DNA of 28,510 nt from Hypsibius dujardini (Eukaryota; Tardigrada; Eutardigrada; Parachela; Hypsibiidae), in NCBI GenBank assembly GCA_001579985.1, contig LRSR01004116.1, positions 1 through 28,510 on the forward strand, written 5' to 3'. Both the position numbers and the translations under genes were made by a program. The notes under the pieces are model-generated. The model saw only the letters and a list, made by a program, of their open reading frames with translations, did not search any database and was not told the DNA's origin. Below, one piece after another: positions 10,521 to 21,584 of the stretch. The stretch's first letter is position 1; the number at the start of each line of letters is the position of its first letter.

Positions 10521-12080
10521 GGAGCAAGTATCCCAGGATACTCCCGCAGTAATTTTTGAGAAAGTGCCTGCAGCGAAATCTCTACTGAGTTCTCATGACG
10601 ACGGACTAACTGGCTCCTGGAAATTCGTCCTACCTTATTTTTTGTAACTTTTACAGCGTGTTTCTTTGAACTTGCGTTTGTGCTGTCATGAATTATATTT
10701 TCTGGTTTGTTTGTGTAGCAGATTTCGCACATCGATTTCCGGAAACTTCTTTCAACATTTCATTTTAATTTTCCGTCTTTTATGAGACTTTTTTCTCGAC
10801 AATTGATCCATCCAATGTATATATCTTGGTAGATGTTTTTGCTGTAAGCAAACTTACTTTTATGGAACTATTGTCTGATTTTGTTACAATACACTTTGTG
10901 TCAAGGTTTTCTTGTTTTACAAACCCGAACTGAGTTTTTTATTACTTAATATTTTTTCAGGCACATTCAGGAAAGGCAAACGTAACCATAAAAAATTAAA
11001 CAAAAACTTACCAACGATTAATTTTTAAATAATTTTTTCCCACTTTCTAAAAAGACATTTCATTTTCAGTGAGAGAAATAAAATTAGTTCACTGATTTTG
11101 GTTAAAACTAAACTAACCCTTAGTTACCATAAACAAACTAAACTTAGGTTAGTTCACTCAACTGAAGTTTAGTTGATTAGTTTTAGCTTCTCAGATCCCT
11201 TGATCCCTTTCCCTTTCCAGAACGGGAAAGTTCAACAGTTGAGCTCAAGTTTGCGTGTTTCGAGCTCGAGTTACTTTCTCTTCCTGAATTTTTAATTATG
11301 GATTTGATATTACTACAAGTTCCTTCTAATTATGTGCAAACTCCCTTTTTTGGGTGTAGTTTATTACTAGTTTTACCAAGCCATTTCGAAAACGTTTTCT
11401 CGCAGCGCTTCATTTCGATTTTCGTTTCACACACTTTTTTTGCCAGGAATTAGTCGTTTGCTTGAGACGTTGCTTCTGTAAACAAACTTACGGACGCCGG
11501 TCTGTCCCTCTCATGTGTGTGGATGGGTGATTGACATTTGTACACATTCTTTCTTCATTCTTCAATAACAGTTTGTGGGTGGCCATAAATCATGTTCATA
11601 TAATGTTTCAGTTGGGTGTTTCGCGCGCTCTTTCCCCGGCAACTTATCCAAAGGATATCACGTTTCGCTTCCTTGTAGCGATTTTCCCTCTCCACAACCG
11701 GATTTTCTCGGGCTTCTTGTGTTTGTGGATGTGTATCCATATCCCCGCCGATCACTTGCCTCATTAAACTGCAGTTTAACAAGCAATTCCCAAACTCGCC
11801 TACCGGTCAAAATTGACGCCAGTCTGAAAATGGTTGCGAAGCCAGTCCATAGCATATAAAACGTTAGACCACAGTCTCACCAGACATTTTACAGTCCGGC
11901 TTCATCGCCGCCTTCTGATTTATTTATTGTCACTGGGAGAATGGGCTTAACAAGGAATTTTCGAATGGGCTGCAAATGAATGCGATAGATGCCTGTATGC
12001 GGACTTCCTGTACGTGATCAATTCGGATGTCGCCCGCCATAGATCTCTCTATCTACACATCTGCCTTTGTGATATCTGTG
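10521..12080. other. Intergenic, 3' flank of the PNUTS-like gene
   Basis: AT-rich sequence with no frame that carries splice signals or family resemblance. An AATAAA at 11077-11082 could be a polyadenylation signal but is about 560 bases past the stop. A stretch of related TTAGTT/AACTAA motifs at 11090-11185 is not a clear repeat. Confidence 0.5.
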
Positions 12081-12084
12081 TCCT

Positions 12085-12122
12085 TGTCTGTCTGTCTGTC
12101 TGTCTGTCTATCTGTCTCTCTT

Positions 12123-12157
<35 letters not shown>

Positions 12158-12196
12158 GTTTGTATCTTTGCCTGCCTGTCTGCCTGCCTGTACGGT
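12085..12196. repeat. CTGT tetranucleotide microsatellite
   Basis: Long (CTGT)n with CTAT, CTCT and CTGC variants, in the spacer between the PNUTS-like and Hedgehog genes. Translations are Cys/Leu/Ser/Val runs and not genes. Confidence 0.92.
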
Positions 12197-13008
12197 ATTC
12201 GAAATGTGCACCTTTTAATGCGAGCGGGGGGGACGGGGACGCCGAAGAAACAGCCAAGAAATAGATAGCTCGGGCGTGAAAGCCGCGGAGAAAGGAATCA
12301 CTCTTTTAGCACATACTATCGATACATTATTGACGTGTGTGTCTGTGCCATTCCTCTCTGTAAGATGATTGTCGCTGATATAAAGCGGAAAAACAAACAC
12401 GCTTCTGTCGCTGTTTGCTCTGTCCCCCCAGAGCTCTCTGGAAGACAAGAGAGGGAGGCACGGGAAGAGATTGTTCGAACGAGAAACCGCAAAAGAGATT
12501 ACACACCGTGAACACGGGAAACTGTATCCCTGACGGCATGAGAATAAGAAAAGACACCTAACTTTCCTCTCTTTGCCTGACGATTTTTGTGTCCAGCCGA
12601 GTTTGTATGCGAACATGTGTAACCGGATACTCGATCAACGCGCGGACTGGAAAATGCTCCCGCTGAGAGCAACTGCCCCCATCGCTGGACGCTTCTTATC
12701 ACACGTGCGGTCCATCTCCTTACATCCCACCGACAAACACGTCTTCGAAGGAAGCGCTTATGATATCCCAGGCAGACACATCCAGTCGTTTCATTACGTG
12801 CGCGAACGACACCCCATTTACGTAGGGATGGGAGTTCCAAATTAGTTCCAATTCCGTGGAATTTCCCCTTGGTTTGCTGGGGGCAAAAGGGTGCTGCCAA
12901 GGGGCGCACATCCCCAAGTAAAACAGATGCCATCGTTCCATGCAATTCCAGTGGAATTCCATTCCAAGCCTGACCTCAACTTGGAATCCGCATCCAAACA
13001 TTTACACA
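12197..13008. other. Intergenic, nothing assignable
   Basis: Open frames of 60-148 codons exist on both strands but have no splice context, motif or start support. Short GGAATT-type palindromes (CAATTCC/GGAATT) cluster at 12835-12985. Confidence 0.45.
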
Positions 13009-13503
13009 CGTCAGAGGCGTACTGAGCCCTTTCTCGCTCGGGGGGGGGGGAAGGGGGAGGGCAGTTTTTTTAGGGGTAACCCCGCTTTTGAATGTTGAAA
13101 TTAACCCCCCCCCCCAGGGGAAGGGCATCGGGACAACCATAATTCCCCCCAGGCCCACGACTCACTGTACGTTCCCGATCTCAAGGGTCGATTATACCCC
13201 ACCGCCGCTGATTCACATCAAGCTTGAGCGGATCGTTCAATTCCGTTCACTTCTCCGTGATTGGTCTGTTTTTGGCTGACAGTCTATGCTACCTTGCTTG
13301 ATTGAAATGATGATTGATGATAGGCATTACGGTGATCAAAATTTTGAAGTCAATGAAGTTTAAGTGAATCTGAATGAACAATCAAGCGAGCGACGGAACG
13401 TGTTTTCGGGTCGGACCTAAAATCGACCTTTGAGATCGGGAGCGTACAGTAATCTGGTAGGGGCGGGTTCCCTAGTGCCTCCCCCCTCGTTACGCCTCTG
13501 ACG
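13009..13503. mobile_element. Non-autonomous inverted-repeat element with hAT-like ends
   Basis: Perfect 13-base terminal inverted repeats, CGTCAGAGGCGTA at 13009-13021 and its complement at 13491-13503. Further in, a 30-base inverted pair with two mismatches (13164-13193 against 13421-13450, core CCCGATCTCAA) makes the element partly a foldback. The CAGAGGCGTA end resembles hAT terminal repeats. Two G- and C-runs lie inside. No coding capacity, and no clear 8-base target duplication. Confidence 0.68.
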
Positions 13504-15068
13504 CAGGGCACCCTACATAAAAATCGAGGGGGACCATATAGACAGAGAGTCTACCTCATTCTTCCGGCCATATAATAAAACGTAAAATATTATTGTTGTA
13601 TGTGTCCACTCTGTCCTTTTGCCTGAGGACATCCTATCCACAGACCTGACTGAGTGCGAGGGGCGGTAGGGGTCGACTATAAATGATTAGGGGATGAATG
13701 TCTTTTATTTACATCGATCTCCCATTTTCTCACAGCCACAGGATGGCGCTAATGGATTGGCACTCTGCTGGGCAGCGCGCGGCCGCGCGAGGCAGAGAGG
13801 GAACAATTAGTGCACGTTATACGGGGATGAGAGCGAGATAAGGACGCACGGATGGAAGGAAGGACAGACATTTTTGGTTACCGTAGAAGAGGGGAGAAAA
13901 GGTGGTAATCACATACAAAAGAATTATCACTGCTAATTTCCGCGTGCGATAACTGCAGGAGAATTGACCATTACAATTCGCGATTGACGGGATACCCTGC
14001 CTTGTATGGTGGTCACACACACCTTTCTTTACACAAGTGCGGTGGTTGTGGCGAATGACGGCTAATAAACCCATCCCCGGCGCGGGAGGACAACCTGAGA
14101 GGAATTGATAAAGTCTGCAAGTGGCCATAATGCTGTCGAAAGGATTTAACTCCGCGTATCTTCTTTGGGTTGCGCGGTAGGCGTCGGAGCACTGCCTACT
14201 ATGTTTGCAGGCCAGTGTGTGCAGTCTAAATGCGTCCATACAGCAACATGGCCACGTGTGGTGTGTAAGTAACCTTATTAAATCCGTTCGTCCTGTTCCT
14301 CCTCCTCTTTCACCTCGAGTTCTTATGAACAAATTGTGAATGGGCTTTACAGAAAATGGGAGACGGTGCTTGTTCAAGCAGATGGGTGGGTAGTTTCTCT
14401 TTGCACAAGAGATATGAGGAATATAATGAAATATGTCTGTCTTTCACCATCCTCCCTCTCACTCGTCCGATTTCAATTTGACTCTTCTCTTTCTTCTTTC
14501 TATTGCACCTCTCGCACCGGTGACAGCTGTCGTGGCGGCGGTGTAATTGAGAAAATGGGGACGTGATGTTATTACATGGAAAAACGTAATAACGGCGGGT
14601 GTTAGATACACGAAAGAGAAGAAGAAGCCAGAAGAGAAGCGTCCGTTTGAAAGACAGTTTTTATTGCCATTTTAAATCGCTTGAAAATTGCATTTGATCG
14701 CATGCAGCCGGAGCGTTTGAGGCTATGCGTTTGAGGCAACCTCGGCGGTTGTCATGTGGATTTAATAAACTTTTGAGTGCCGATTTGCGGAGTGATATCT
14801 TTCCTCTGTGAAAGGGGCTTGGTGGGAGAGTGTACACGCAAATTAGTGAAGGACAGGCCCGCTGTCCAGTGTGAGAGGGATATGGATGGATCTCTGGCTG
14901 GGTGGCCAGCACGCGCTGGCCATGAAGTGCAGTGAAGGTCGGCGGCGTGACGTTTTGCGCTGCTCTTCTCTCTCAACAAGTGGTCATTCTGCGTGCCCTC
15001 TTATTAAAACCACTTTAATTTCAAATCTGTGTAGCTTGTACTTCTTCGTCCCAGGGGCTCGCCCGTTT
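13504..15068. other. Intergenic, nothing assignable
   Basis: A 186-codon minus-strand frame (14377-13817) is the longest here. It has no recognisable domain or supporting splice signals and is probably chance. No RNA gene was recognised. Confidence 0.45.
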
Positions 15069-15250
15069 GCAGTGGCGGATTGAGGTGAACTCTGAGGGAC
15101 CTTCTCGACCCGGCGAGGATGCAATCTTTAACATTTTGAGAAGCCTTAGAATTTTCCCTCCCTCCCCCGCCCCTCCTAGGGGCAAAGTCATTTTGGATGG
15201 GGGGTGGGGGGGCAACGGCCCGGCTGGCCCAACGGTCAATCCGCCACTGC
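15069..15250. mobile_element. Short hAT-like MITE
   Basis: 182 bases bounded by perfect 15-base inverted repeats: GCAGTGGCGGATTGA at 15069-15083 and its complement at 15236-15250. CAGTGGCGGA is a common hAT-type terminus. The interior is pyrimidine- and G-rich, with no coding capacity. No 8-base target site duplication is evident, so the insertion is old or its edges are slightly misplaced. Confidence 0.7.
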
Positions 15251-16133
15251 TTTGAGGCTTCGAGTGAATCGAGATTACGTATTGCCAATTTTCTCCAATT
15301 TTAACGTTTTAAATCGATTAACAGATTCGATTTTCTTCATCAGGCGACCATAATGTTTTTGTGATTCGGCAAAGATGAAAAAAATATTGTGTAAGAACTG
15401 CTCCGTGGGGGCGATCGCAAAGTTTGCCATAGCACTTTTTTCCCGGCCATCTTCCCGAGAGTTAATTCCTTCAGCGTTCGCTTTGTTTTTAATCGGGCGA
15501 GACGATACTTGGTTCACGGAATTTTGCACCTGATATAACTAGCAGTAGCAGTTCGAACTCATTTTCGAAACACGCCAGGCTTCTAAATAAATCCCGTTGT
15601 TTCGAAAGACAAAGCCGAAAAAAGTCAACGCTGATCACTATCTCCGTCAGTTGACTGACTAGCCTCCGCGCTACTGTGATTGGTGCGTTGTCCTCATACC
15701 ACACCTCCAGCTTTGTCGTACAACCCATAACTGCAAAGTCGGCCATAATGCGTGCCTCCCATAAAGTATCGACACCGGAATAGGCGCAGCGCCTACAAGG
15801 CATGATAGAACTGGTAAAAAGCCCAGCAAGACGCCCGCCGACTTTGTTGTTCTGACCAAGGTCCACGGCATACGAAACTGCTGTAGCTTGGATTGCCTTG
15901 TCTCTCATTCAAATGGCCTTCATTTTGATTTCTTTCTTTCTCCCTCAGCGCGTGTTTGTGTGTTCACTGACCCATGTCGATCTCGTCGATTTGTTTTCAT
16001 TTATCGCTCACACACACAGACCACCTAAGATTCCTTAAGCATCATCTTCGTTTCTGCATTTTTCGGCTGCATCGTTGGATATTTTTTTTCGCCCCAGGAA
16101 TTTTGAAATTAATTTATAAATCATCGCCTGAAG
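15251..16133. other. Upstream region of Hedgehog, with probable 5' UTR splice acceptor
   Basis: A strong acceptor (tttttttcgccccag, AG at 16096-16097) just before the Hedgehog start suggests a 5' UTR intron whose upstream exon and promoter lie further left. A 139-codon minus-strand frame (15908-15489) looks fairly protein-like but has no recognised relative or splice support. No promoter element is identified with confidence. Confidence 0.4.
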
Positions 16134-19100
16134 ATGAAGCTTTTACTTCCGGAATTGCGATCGCCCCGTCGGCTGAGCCTCCTGCATCTGGTCTTTTTCT
16201 GCGTGCTGATGATGCGGTTCGTTACGTCCTGCGACAGCTGTGGCCCCGGTCGCCCCGGAATGAAGCGCACCGGCCCGGTGAAGAAGTACCACAACAAACC
16301 GCTGCGGGAGAAGCAGTTCCTCCCCAATGTGGATGAGTTTTCGGGGAAGGCCAGCGGCCCGCCGGAGGGGAAGATTCTTCGGAAGACGCGGCGATTTCAC
16401 GACCACATGGTGCGAGTCAGCGAGCGCAATCGCAACATCATCTTCCGCGATGAGGAACGCACCGGGGCGGATCGGTTCATGACGAGGGTGAGTTTCCTGT
16501 GAAAAATTTCGGCGGCAAAAAAACATTGATTTGAAAACTATTTTGATTTTCTGATATTTATTGTCATAATTGAAATTGATGGACGAGACAGACACAGGCA
16601 CGAAAATAACAACGAGATAGGCTATGAGGCAGCCGCAAAACAAAAAAATTTGGCAAACATCAGACAGACAGATGGTCAGATGGAGGCAGGCAGGCATTCA
16701 GACATGGAGATATAGACATACAAGTAAATGAGCATTACAACACCGGTAACCAGTCAGTCAGACTATAGATAGTGGTCAGATGGTGAGATACTTAGACATT
16801 TAATCATGTCCGCCGACGTTCAAGCATCAGTGTTTCAGTCACATCTTCAGACAGAGACGTTTAGCCGTTCAAGGCAAGTAGAGATTTTGAGAGGGATAAA
16901 CGGTCGGGCACACGAAGAGGCAGAAAGACAGATAGGCAACAGACAGATAAACAGACGCACTGACAGACAGACAGATTCGCAGACACACTCATAAACAGAC
17001 AACTATACAGCATCTTAAACAGTAACTGAAACAAACAGACATTTAGACAGGCAGTATAGGAACAGGCAGGCAAGCAACTAGCAGGCTTGGTGGTCGGATT
17101 GGATTGTCTGTGAGCAAGCGAACATTGTAAGGCACTTGGAGTGTTGGTTCGGGATTTCTGTAAGCCGTTGCGGGACCGGTGTGTGTACACAAGTCAGTAT
17201 GTAAATGAGCATTCTTAACGCAGCTCAGAGAGGAGGATTACGGGCATCTGTTTTTCTTATTAATCTTTGCGCGCTAGTCTCTTGGACCTTTGGACGGGCG
17301 GACATATTAGAACAATTGTGCCATCAGCGGACAGAGGGATTTTCCGCATCCCTCCATCATCATCTCTTCACACACACCCACACACACACACACACAACTC
17401 TCTCCTCTGGAAGATCATCCACGTATAAACATACAAAGCGTACTAAACAAACATCATTCCCGGTAGGGAAGTGGGCAAAATCACGGCCGAGTTTGCTTTA
17501 CCTCCGACACAGGCAGCTTTTGAATTTCCGGCCGCCCGGCATCTGCCTGTGTTGATTGGGGGTACCTCACACCGGACTTGACTTCGGCTAGGCAGGGAGT
17601 TACATACGAGAATCCGGAGACTGATGGATCAAATGGGATTTGCATTTTACAGTAGTTTATGGCTCCCGGAACGAGTATACAGGCACAGATTTCACATTGT
17701 AAAGTTTTGACTGAATTGACGACTAGACGGCACGGTCGTTTGAAATTCCAATAATTCCTGTATAATTCAGACTGCGTTTTAGTTTTCGCGGACGACTAGA
17801 GTAGCGGTTAATCTTTATTTAGGTTGGGGTCTTAAATAATTGTCTGTCTGCCGACTTTTACTATTATGTGTGTCTGTCTGCCCATCTGTCTGTCTGTCTG
17901 TCTGCCTACTTTACTGTACTGTGTGCCTTTCTATCTGTCTGCCTGTCTGTTTGTCTGTCTGTCGGTCCGCCTGCCTGCCTATCTGTCTATCGTTCTGTTT
18001 GTCTGCTTGTCAGTTAGTCTGTCTGTCTGTCGGCTCCGTCTAATTGTTTCTAATTGTTGTTTCTTTTTGCCTGTTTGTCTGTCTGCCTGTTTGCATCGAT
18101 TCGTGACGGTAATTGCCTTGGGTTTGGGTTGGACATATTTGTCCTGATAGCAAACGATATTGATAGTAATGTAATTGTAATGGGGGAGGATAATTATACA
18201 CATTCAACGGCGGTGTGTCCAAGACCACTTGTGGAAATGAATTGCGGTGTTGACCTACTCCTGAGGGCACAGACATTCAAGTTCTGAAAGTACTGCCCGG
18301 TTGCGATTGTCAGAATTTTCTAAAGGGAAGACAAGACGGAAGGTGGAAAAGGGTTGATATATACACTATGTATCATTTCTCGAGTGTCTGACATGCGCCG
18401 TCAGGTAGCTCTGCGGTAGGGACGTAACGGGGCACGCTTCATATCTTTCGTGTGGATGATGGAGTGGGCATCGGTCTATCAATGTGATCGGATCGATCAG
18501 TCGATCAAGGAAAATTAAATGCGCTCTCGCTGGCTCTTTTAAAGTTTGAGCAAAGCCGATTGTAATCAAATGATATGTTGCTAGAAGAGGCTTCTCTTTG
18601 CGAACAAGGGGGGAAGACGAAATTAATTGGTATGTAGTGCAGAGATACCCGATATATTTCTCATACGACTCGAATCGCATTAAAAGTATTAAAATGTAGA
18701 CAGCCATGTAGATGCGCAAGAGATGCTACAGACATACAGTCAGCAGTGAGAGAGATGCTAGTATAGTCAGATAGACAGCAGACATAGACTAACAGACAGA
18801 CAGAGATACACAGACAGACTAGCAGACAAACAGACAGACAGATGTAGGCATAGTTAAACATACAGGCAGCCGGAGGGCTATGGACAGAGACAGACATGTC
18901 TGAGAAAGTTCAGCCGAAGTGTTCTTATAGGCAGGCAGTGAAATTGACCCAACACAATTTCCATTCATTCAGTCACGGAGGAAATTTCGAATTCCCATAC
19001 ATTTTTCCTCACAGAATGAAAGAGAACTGCGCTTTATTACGTCTAGGACGATGGCTATGTAGTCTTACCACCAGACGCTCTTTGCTTGTGTAGACTATAT

Positions 19101-21321
19101 AAAAATTGACTTTGATGAGGAAAAACGGAGAGAGGGAGTCAAGCCAGACAGACAAGAGAAAAGCGCTAAATAAACAGAAAAGCGACCGCGAAAACGAAAA
19201 GGATATCATTTTCCCTTCCCCGCCGCTTGTCTCGTGTGTCATGCAGGCGTGAAACGGGTACGTTTGTGTGACTGTGTGTGAGATGAGCTGAGCTGGGCTG
19301 GGGAGAAGGTGACCACAAGTCTGGCGGTCAAGATGGCGCGCATGCCGGGTCCGTATATACTCGTTATTGTCCTGCAAATGGGACTTTTCTCATCTTTTTA
19401 CCACACTCCTCTCCTGTGTGTCACTTTCGTATCCCTTGTTGTATCCTATTCCCCCGAGTTCCACTTCTTTCCCCTTGGTCTGAGCGGGCGATTGACTTGT
19501 AAGTTGTAAATGCCTTACCCAATTAGCACCATCCCTTTACTTTGCGTACCGAAACGTGAGAATGTAGTGTGTTGTGTCGGGGCTGTAAAGATGTAAAGGA
19601 CAGTTAATGTGCGGCGCGTTTAAGGTCACGCATATGGGAAGTGATTTCCAGACAGACTGGCAACTGCAGACGAAATGAAATTCCAAGATGAGAATTCGTA
19701 ATGCCTGCCTGCCTTCCTGTCTGTCTGTCTGTCTTTGTCTGTTTGTCTGTTCTGTCTGTCTGTCTGTCTGTCTGTCTAACTGTCTGTTTGTTTGTCTGAT
19801 TGCCTGTCAGCCTGTCGAGCATTGACTGCCTATCTGGCTGCTTTCTGTCTGCCTTATATGTCAGCCCAGCCGGCCTCATTCTGTAATTTATCTGTTTATC
19901 CGACTCCCTGTCTGTTTGCTGGCTTTGTCTTCGCTTCTTATGGATCTCATTGCCGTAGCATTTTTTTTAAAATCTCTTCGACAGTTTCAGCTTGCCTGCT
20001 ATAATGTTCACTTATTTTGCTTTCAGAGGTGCAAAGAAAAGCTGGAAATTCTGGCCATCATGGTCCGCAACGAATGGCCGAAAGTGAAACTCTTCGTAAC
20101 GGAGGCCTTCGACGAAAACTACGAGCACCGGAAGCAATCCCTCCACTACGAAGGCCGTGCTTTGGATGTGAAAACGTCAGACCGAGACCGTAAGAAATAC
20201 GGGATGTTGGCCAGATTGGCCGTTCAAGCGGGCTTCGACTGGGTCTTCTTCCAGAGCAAAGCCTCTATCCATGTGTCCTGCAAATCAGGTACGATCTCTG
20301 CATCTAATGATAGTAATAACTCGTGATAAATAGACACACAGACAGAAAGACAGACAACTTGAAGGAGAGGGATTTGACAGACGGACAAGGTTGAGGCACA
20401 CATACAGACAGACAGAGACAAACAGACAAACAGACAGACAGACAAACAGACAGACAAACAGACAGACAAACATACTTACAGACAAGCAGACAGGCAGACA
20501 GACAGACAGATAGACAGATAGACAGACAGACAGACGGGCAGACAATGCACTTTGACAGGCATGCAGGCGCACTATGGCCGCTTATTCAAATTTGAACTAT
20601 TCTTTTCTCCATAGAGAAAGGAGAATTCGAAGAACACCTTAAAGATGAACGCTGTTTCCACGCTCACAACAGCAGCGTCCTCCGTAAAACCTCTCCCGAC
20701 TCTAACACCACCGAAACCATCCCTATGACCGACCTCCGGATCGGCGATCACGTCCTTTCCACGGACCCTTCTTCCGGCACACCAATCTTCTCTGAGATGA
20801 TCGCCTGGATCGACTCCGATCTCACCTCACAATCGGCCTTCCTCCGCGTCCACACCGCTAACGGCCGACATATCTCCCTCACACCGTCCCATCTCGTCCA
20901 CGTCTTTGACGTCTCTACCAGGGCAATGACCACGCGATATGCTCGAGACCTTTCTCCCGGAGATAGTCTAATGGCTCTCGATAACGCCAATGAAGCCTCG
21001 ATAAGGAATCCTTTCTCCACTTTAACAGCGGAGAAGATTGTGAGGATTGAGCCTGTCGTTGCGGTGGGAAGTTTGGCTCCCCTGACGCGGCAAGGCACCA
21101 TCGTTGTCAATGGAATCTCCGCGTCCTGTTACGCCGCGGTGGCGGACCACAAGATGGCGCACGCGGCCTTCGCTCCGTTTCGGTGGTGGACGTTGCTGTT
21201 TGGCGTGGGACGGTCGCCGCAGCCCCCCGACGACGGGATGCATCCGTACGCAAGGCTCCTGACAGTTTTATATAAATTTCTCTTGCCCAATGATAATGAT
21301 GATCGTGAGAATGAAGTATGA
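16134..21321 (+). CDS. hh: Hedgehog, secreted morphogen with autoprocessing Hint domain
   Basis: Exons 16134-16487, 20027-20288 and 20615-21321 join in phase (0, 1) to 440 residues. Both introns sit where SHH has them: after TGADRFMT-Arg before Arg-Cys-Lys, and at the Ser/Glu junction closing the signalling domain. Residues 1-32 are a signal peptide; CDSCGPGR follows, with C36 the expected palmitoylated Cys. The signalling domain (about 36-217) keeps the zinc ligands H158, D165 and H200 and most calcium-site acids (DEE at 106-108, E144, D147); the SHH-equivalent Asp of that site is N149, and the SHH Glu near the zinc is Q194. The Hint domain keeps C219, T295-x-x-H298 and C377 (SCYA), so self-splicing chemistry should be possible. 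The residue before C219 is Arg (R218, codon CGC) instead of the usual Gly that receives cholesterol. The C-terminal tail after the Hint core is short. In other animals Hedgehog is cut in the ER, cholesterol-modified, secreted and bound by Patched. Confidence 0.97.
16660..17080. repeat. CAGA-type array 1 in Hedgehog intron 1
   Basis: Degenerate CAGACAG/CAGGCAG repeat, purest near 16920-16985, early in the 3.5 kb first intron of Hedgehog. Confidence 0.8.
17367..17397. repeat. CA dinucleotide repeat
   Basis: Short, nearly pure (CA)n inside Hedgehog intron 1. Confidence 0.85.
17840..18095. repeat. CTGT array 2 in Hedgehog intron 1
   Basis: (CTGT)n with CTGC and CTAT variants, opposite in orientation to the CAGA array at 16660-17080. 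Confidence 0.88.
18720..18900. repeat. CAGA array 3 in Hedgehog intron 1
   Basis: Imperfect (CAGA)n, purest near 18790-18842, in the same orientation as array 1. Confidence 0.85.
19707..19940. repeat. CTGT array 4 in Hedgehog intron 1
   Basis: (CTGT)n, pure near 19715-19800, then decaying, ending about 90 bases before the exon 2 acceptor. Confidence 0.88.
20333..20545. repeat. CAGA array 5 in Hedgehog intron 2
   Basis: (CAGA)n filling most of the 326-base second intron. It begins about 45 bases after the donor and ends about 70 bases before the acceptor. Confidence 0.9.
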
Positions 21322-21584
21322 ATGTAACGGACGATCAGACAGTTCTTTTGTTTTGCTTTTGTTTTCTGACTCTCCTTTCAGATTTTATCTGTGCTTTCTT
21401 TTTTGTCTCCACATTGAGCCGTATACTTGATTTTTGACTTGGTCTACTTGATGTGGGAGGCAGGCAAATTCCGTGCGATCACCCTCCCCCCCAGATTCGT
21501 GGCAAATTAAACGTGATAGTGACAATATATTCGACATTAATCTAAACCGAAGAGTGATCAGCCTAATAATGTATGTAAGTGGAC
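21322..21584. other. Hedgehog 3' flank
   Basis: Region directly after the Hedgehog stop. An ATTAAA variant signal at 21506-21511 is the only polyadenylation candidate seen. No gene. Confidence 0.35.

Noticed and set aside
13817-14377. 186-codon minus-strand frame
   Set aside because: No domain, no splice support, odd composition; best explained as a chance open frame.
15489-15908. 139-codon minus-strand frame
   Set aside because: Fairly protein-like, but no recognised relative, neighbouring exon or transposon context.
16143-16697. 184-codon minus-strand frame opposite Hedgehog exon 1
   Set aside because: Shadow of the Hedgehog coding exon; its N-terminal part runs into intron repeat.
18366-18450. 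tRNA-like GTAGCTCTGCGGTAG stretch
   Set aside because: No B box and no cloverleaf pairing around it.
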